Origin: Betaproteobacteria bacterium
GTDB taxonomy: Bacteria; Pseudomonadota; Gammaproteobacteria; Burkholderiales; SG8-39
Direction of reading: 5' to 3'
Assembly (NCBI GenBank): GCA_011391185.1
Contig: JAABRB010000132.1
Span: 1 to 8,586 of the forward strand
Length of the DNA: 8,586 nt
The translations under genes and the position numbers were made by a program. Below, one piece after another: positions 6,410 to 8,586 of the stretch. Every line of letters starts with the position of its first letter. The first letter of the stretch is position 1. Under the pieces are notes generated by a model, which worked only from the letters and a program-made list of their open reading frames with translations, was not told the DNA's origin and made no database searches.

Positions 6410-8410
6410 GTGCCAAGCGCCGCCGACCTGACGCTAGCCAGCGCCTCGCCGCTGGCCGCGTATCCCGAGCAGCACGTCGACCGGCTAGGCTGGCTCGATC
6501 GGGCAGCGCAACGGCTGGCCGCCCCGATCGAACGATCGCTGGCCGTGCGCCGCGCATTGCGCACGCCGATCGCCGACATGGTCGATCGCGCCGGCAAGGA
6601 GCTGAAGGGCCGGGGCCTGAACGAGCTGCGGCGGGCCGCGGATCGTCTCAAGGTGGCGTTGCGCCGCGAAGGGATGCGCGACGAGTTGGTGGCCGCGAGC
6701 TTCGCGCTCGTCCGGGAAGTCGCCGGCCAGACGGTCGGCATGCGGCACTTCGCCTGCCAGATCCGCGGCGGCTGGATCCTCCTGAACGGCATGATCGCGG
6801 AGATGGAGACCGGCGAGGGCAAGACGTTGACTGCGACGCTGCCGGCCTGCACCGCCGCGCTGGCGGGGTTTCCCGTGCACGTCATCACGGTCAACGACTA
6901 CCTGACTGCGCGTGATGCCGAGCTCATGCGCCCCGTGTATTCGGCGCTCGGACTCACCGTGGGTGTCGTCATTCACGGCGGGGACCCGGTGAGCCGCCGT
7001 GCAGCGTACGGGTGCGACATCGCGTACTGCACGAACAAGGAGCTCACGTTCGACTATCTGCGTGACCGGATCGCGCTCGGCTCGCACACAAACCGCATTC
7101 AGCTGCAGGTCGAGAAGATCGCCGGAACGGAGACACGTTCCGCGAAACTCGTGCTGCGGGGGCTGTATTTCGCCATCGTCGACGAAGCGGATAGCGTCCT
7201 CGTCGACGAGGCCCGCACGCCGCTCGTCATCGCGGGTCAGGGCGATGCGGGTGGCGCGCGCGAGATGTATGAGGGCGCCCTGGGTCTCGCGGAGCGGCTC
7301 ACGCCCGGCGCGGATTTCACGCTCGACACCCGCGAGCGCCAGGCACACTTCACCGACGCAGGCCGCGAGAAGCTCGATGAATGGGCGGTTGCGCTACCGG
7401 GTGTCTGGAGCGGACGCAGACGGCGCGAAGAGCTCGTGGGAAGGGCGCTCTCGGCTCTGCATCTCTTCGAGCGGGACAAGCACTACATGGTGCACGATGG
7501 GAAGATCCAGATCATCGACGAGTCCACCGGCCGCGTGCTGCCCGACCGGAACTGGGAGCTCGGCCTGCATCAGATGGTGGAGGCGAAGGAGGGCTGCGAG
7601 CTGAGTGATCAGCAGGCGTCGCTTGCGCGGATGACCTATCAGCGGTTCTTTCAGCGCTATCTGCATCTCGCGGGGATGACCGGCACCGCTCGCGAGATCG
7701 CCGGCGAGCTGTGGTCGACGTACCGGCTGCCGGTCGTGAAGGTGCCGACCAATCGACCGGGTCAACGCAAGGACCTGGGAGAGATCGTCCACGTCAGCGA
7801 GCGCGAGAAGTGGAATGCCATCGCACGACGCGTGCGCGAGCTGAATCAGCAGGGTCGGCCGGTGCTGGTCGGCACCCGATCGGTCGCGGCCTCCGAGCTC
7901 CTGAGCGCAATCCTCACCACGCATGGCGTGAGCCACCGGTTGCTCAATGCGCGGCAGGACAAGGAGGAGGCGGAGGTCGTCGCGCAGGCCGGGAACCGGG
8001 GCAAGGTGACGGTCGCCACCAACATGGCCGGACGTGGCACCGATATCGCTCTCGGAAAGGGCGTCGTCGAGCTGGGCGGACTGCACGTCATCGCAAGCGA
8101 GCTGCATGAATCCCGTCGCGTGGACCGCCAGCTGTTCGGTCGCTGCGCCCGCCAGGGCGACCCGGGTTCTTTCGAAGCGATCGTCTCGGCCGAGGATGAT
8201 CTGCTGCGCACCTATCTCGGCCCGGCCGCGCGCTGGGCCTCTCGTCATCGCGGCATTACGCAGCGGAAACTCGGCCAGCGATTGCTCCAGCGCTTGCTCA
8301 GGGCGGCCCAACAGCGGGCCGAGCTCAGCCATGCCCGGTTACGCCGGGATCTGCTGAAGATGGACGAACAACTCGGGGATATGCTCGCCTTCTCGGGGCG
8401 CGGCGAGTAG
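6410..8410 (+). CDS. SecA-like ATPase, C-terminally short (accessory export motor)
   Basis: Starting at GTG 6410 the product has 666 residues; housekeeping SecA has about 850-950. SecA signatures appear in order: GMRHFACQI, Walker A TGEGKT (134-139), VNDYLTARDAE (161-171), TNKELTFDYLRD (208-219), Walker B VDEADSVLVDEARTP (257-271), DESTGRVLP and GLHQMVEAKEG, AGMTGTA (421-427), VPTNRP, ATNMAGRGTD (536-545) and HESRRVD to RQGDPGS (566-587). Both nucleotide-binding halves and a compact cross-linking domain (about 275-365) are present. The protein ends about 80 residues later, in a helix matching the start of the scaffold domain (616-660). The helical wing, two-helix finger and C-terminal zinc tail are absent. 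About 19 extra residues lie before Walker B. An upstream in-frame ATG at 6281 is rejected because it overlaps the protease gene and adds Ser/Gly-rich shadow sequence. GAGG at 6402-6405 may be a weak ribosome binding site. It is probably a specialised paralogue serving this locus. Confidence 0.9.
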   Translation: MPSAADLTLASASPLAAYPEQHVDRLGWLDRAAQRLAAPIERSLAVRRALRTPIADMVDRAGKELKGRGLNELRRAADRLKVALRREGMRDELVAASFALVREVAGQTVGMRHFACQIRGGWILLNGMIAEMETGEGKTLTATLPACTAALAGFPVHVITVNDYLTARDAELMRPVYSALGLTVGVVIHGGDPVSRRAAYGCDIAYCTNKELTFDYLRDRIALGSHTNRIQLQVEKIAGTETRSAKLVLRGLYFAIVDEADSVLVDEARTPLVIAGQGDAGGAREMYEGALGLAERLTPGADFTLDTRERQAHFTDAGREKLDEWAVALPGVWSGRRRREELVGRALSALHLFERDKHYMVHDGKIQIIDESTGRVLPDRNWELGLHQMVEAKEGCELSDQQASLARMTYQRFFQRYLHLAGMTGTAREIAGELWSTYRLPVVKVPTNRPGQRKDLGEIVHVSEREKWNAIARRVRELNQQGRPVLVGTRSVAASELLSAILTTHGVSHRLLNARQDKEEAEVVAQAGNRGKVTVATNMAGRGTDIALGKGVVELGGLHVIASELHESRRVDRQLFGRCARQGDPGSFEAIVSAEDDLLRTYLGPAARWASRHRGITQRKLGQRLLQRLLRAAQQRAELSHARLRRDLLKMDEQLGDMLAFSGRGE

Positions 8411-8439
8411 CCATCGCGCTGCCCGCCCGCCACGGATAA

Positions 8440-8452
8440 GTCCGCAACGGAC
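8440..8452. terminator. Short hairpin between convergent genes (weak)
   Basis: GTCCG (8440-8444) and CGGAC (8448-8452) can pair around CAA in the 43-bp gap between the two converging stop codons. The position suits a shared terminator, but the stem has only 5 bp and no T-run on either side, so intrinsic termination is poorly supported. Confidence 0.2.
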
Positions 8453-8453
8453 G

Positions 8454-8586
8454 CTAGCGGTTCGGCCGTGCCGCAGAGGAAGGCACGGACGCCTTGCCAC
8501 CCGCAAGGAAGCGTACCTTGCACCGCGCGCCGGCAGGCAGCTCCTTCTTGGCGTTCGGCAGCTCGAGCCGCACACCGAAAGTCCCG
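8454..8586 (-). CDS. Probable HlyD/RND-type periplasmic adaptor, C-terminal end (5' end outside window)
   Basis: On the minus strand the frame is open from the window edge to TAG (complement of 8454-8456), giving 43 residues. The visible part begins GTFGVRLELPNAKKELPAGA and continues RCKVRFLAGG before a Ser/Ala/Pro-rich tail. The pattern 'TFxVRLELPN...LPAGxRxKVRF' is the usual end of the beta-barrel / membrane-proximal region of periplasmic adaptors, and parallels NTFRVEAQLDQ...LRPGMQGVGKV in the GAF-adaptor protein. It would be the third adaptor-like protein at this locus, convergent with the SecA-like gene. With 43 residues, the family call rests on one motif and position; only the C-terminus can be judged. 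Confidence 0.6.
   Translation of the reverse strand, partial: GTFGVRLELPNAKKELPAGARCKVRFLAGGKASVPSSAARPNR

Noticed and set aside
8466..8488. 7-bp inverted repeat CCGTGCC / GGCACGG near the window end
   Set aside because: It lies in the coding part of the minus-strand adaptor, has a 9-nt loop and no T-run. Such repeats are expected by chance at this GC content.

Overview
The window is GC-rich (clearly above 60%) and gene-dense, with short intergenic gaps and GC-biased third codon positions. The protein families (RTX repeats, HlyD-type adaptors, an inner-membrane site-2 protease) point to a Gram-negative bacterium, most likely a beta- or gammaproteobacterium. This is inferred from gene content and composition only; there is no rRNA or other taxonomic marker.

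Layout. (1) 1-1515, plus strand: the 3' end of a large gene for a secreted RTX-repeat protein, with seven perfect-register calcium-binding nonapeptides, a LamG/concanavalin-like domain and a charged C-terminal tail. (2) 1516-1764: a non-coding gap with a structured 3' flank, a weak promoter candidate and a strong Shine-Dalgarno. (3) 1765-2106: a small DUF3467-type protein. (4) 2161-4056: a fusion of a cytoplasmic GAF-type sensory region, one membrane helix and an HlyD-type periplasmic adaptor. (5) 4057-4239: a gap holding two tandem covarying hairpins. (6) 4240-6387: a fusion of a PqqD-like domain, an M50 site-2 protease with intact HELGH and LRFDGYY motifs, and a C-terminal lipoyl/HlyD-type adaptor region. 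(7) 6410-8410: a SecA-like ATPase with all main motor motifs but lacking the C-terminal third of housekeeping SecA. (8) 8454-8586, minus strand: the C-terminal end of what looks like a third adaptor protein, convergent with the SecA-like gene.

Interpretation. The five plus-strand genes form one directional block, and their products span the cytoplasm (SecA-like motor, GAF region, PqqD-like domain), inner membrane (M50 core) and periplasm (two or three lipoyl-hairpin adaptors). The simplest reading is a dedicated export and processing machine for the neighbouring giant RTX protein. It would use a specialised SecA-like ATPase and a membrane protease instead of, or alongside, a type I ABC transporter; no ABC ATPase or TolC-like protein is visible here. 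The family assignments are well supported by motifs. The idea that they work as one machine is inference from adjacency and domain logic.
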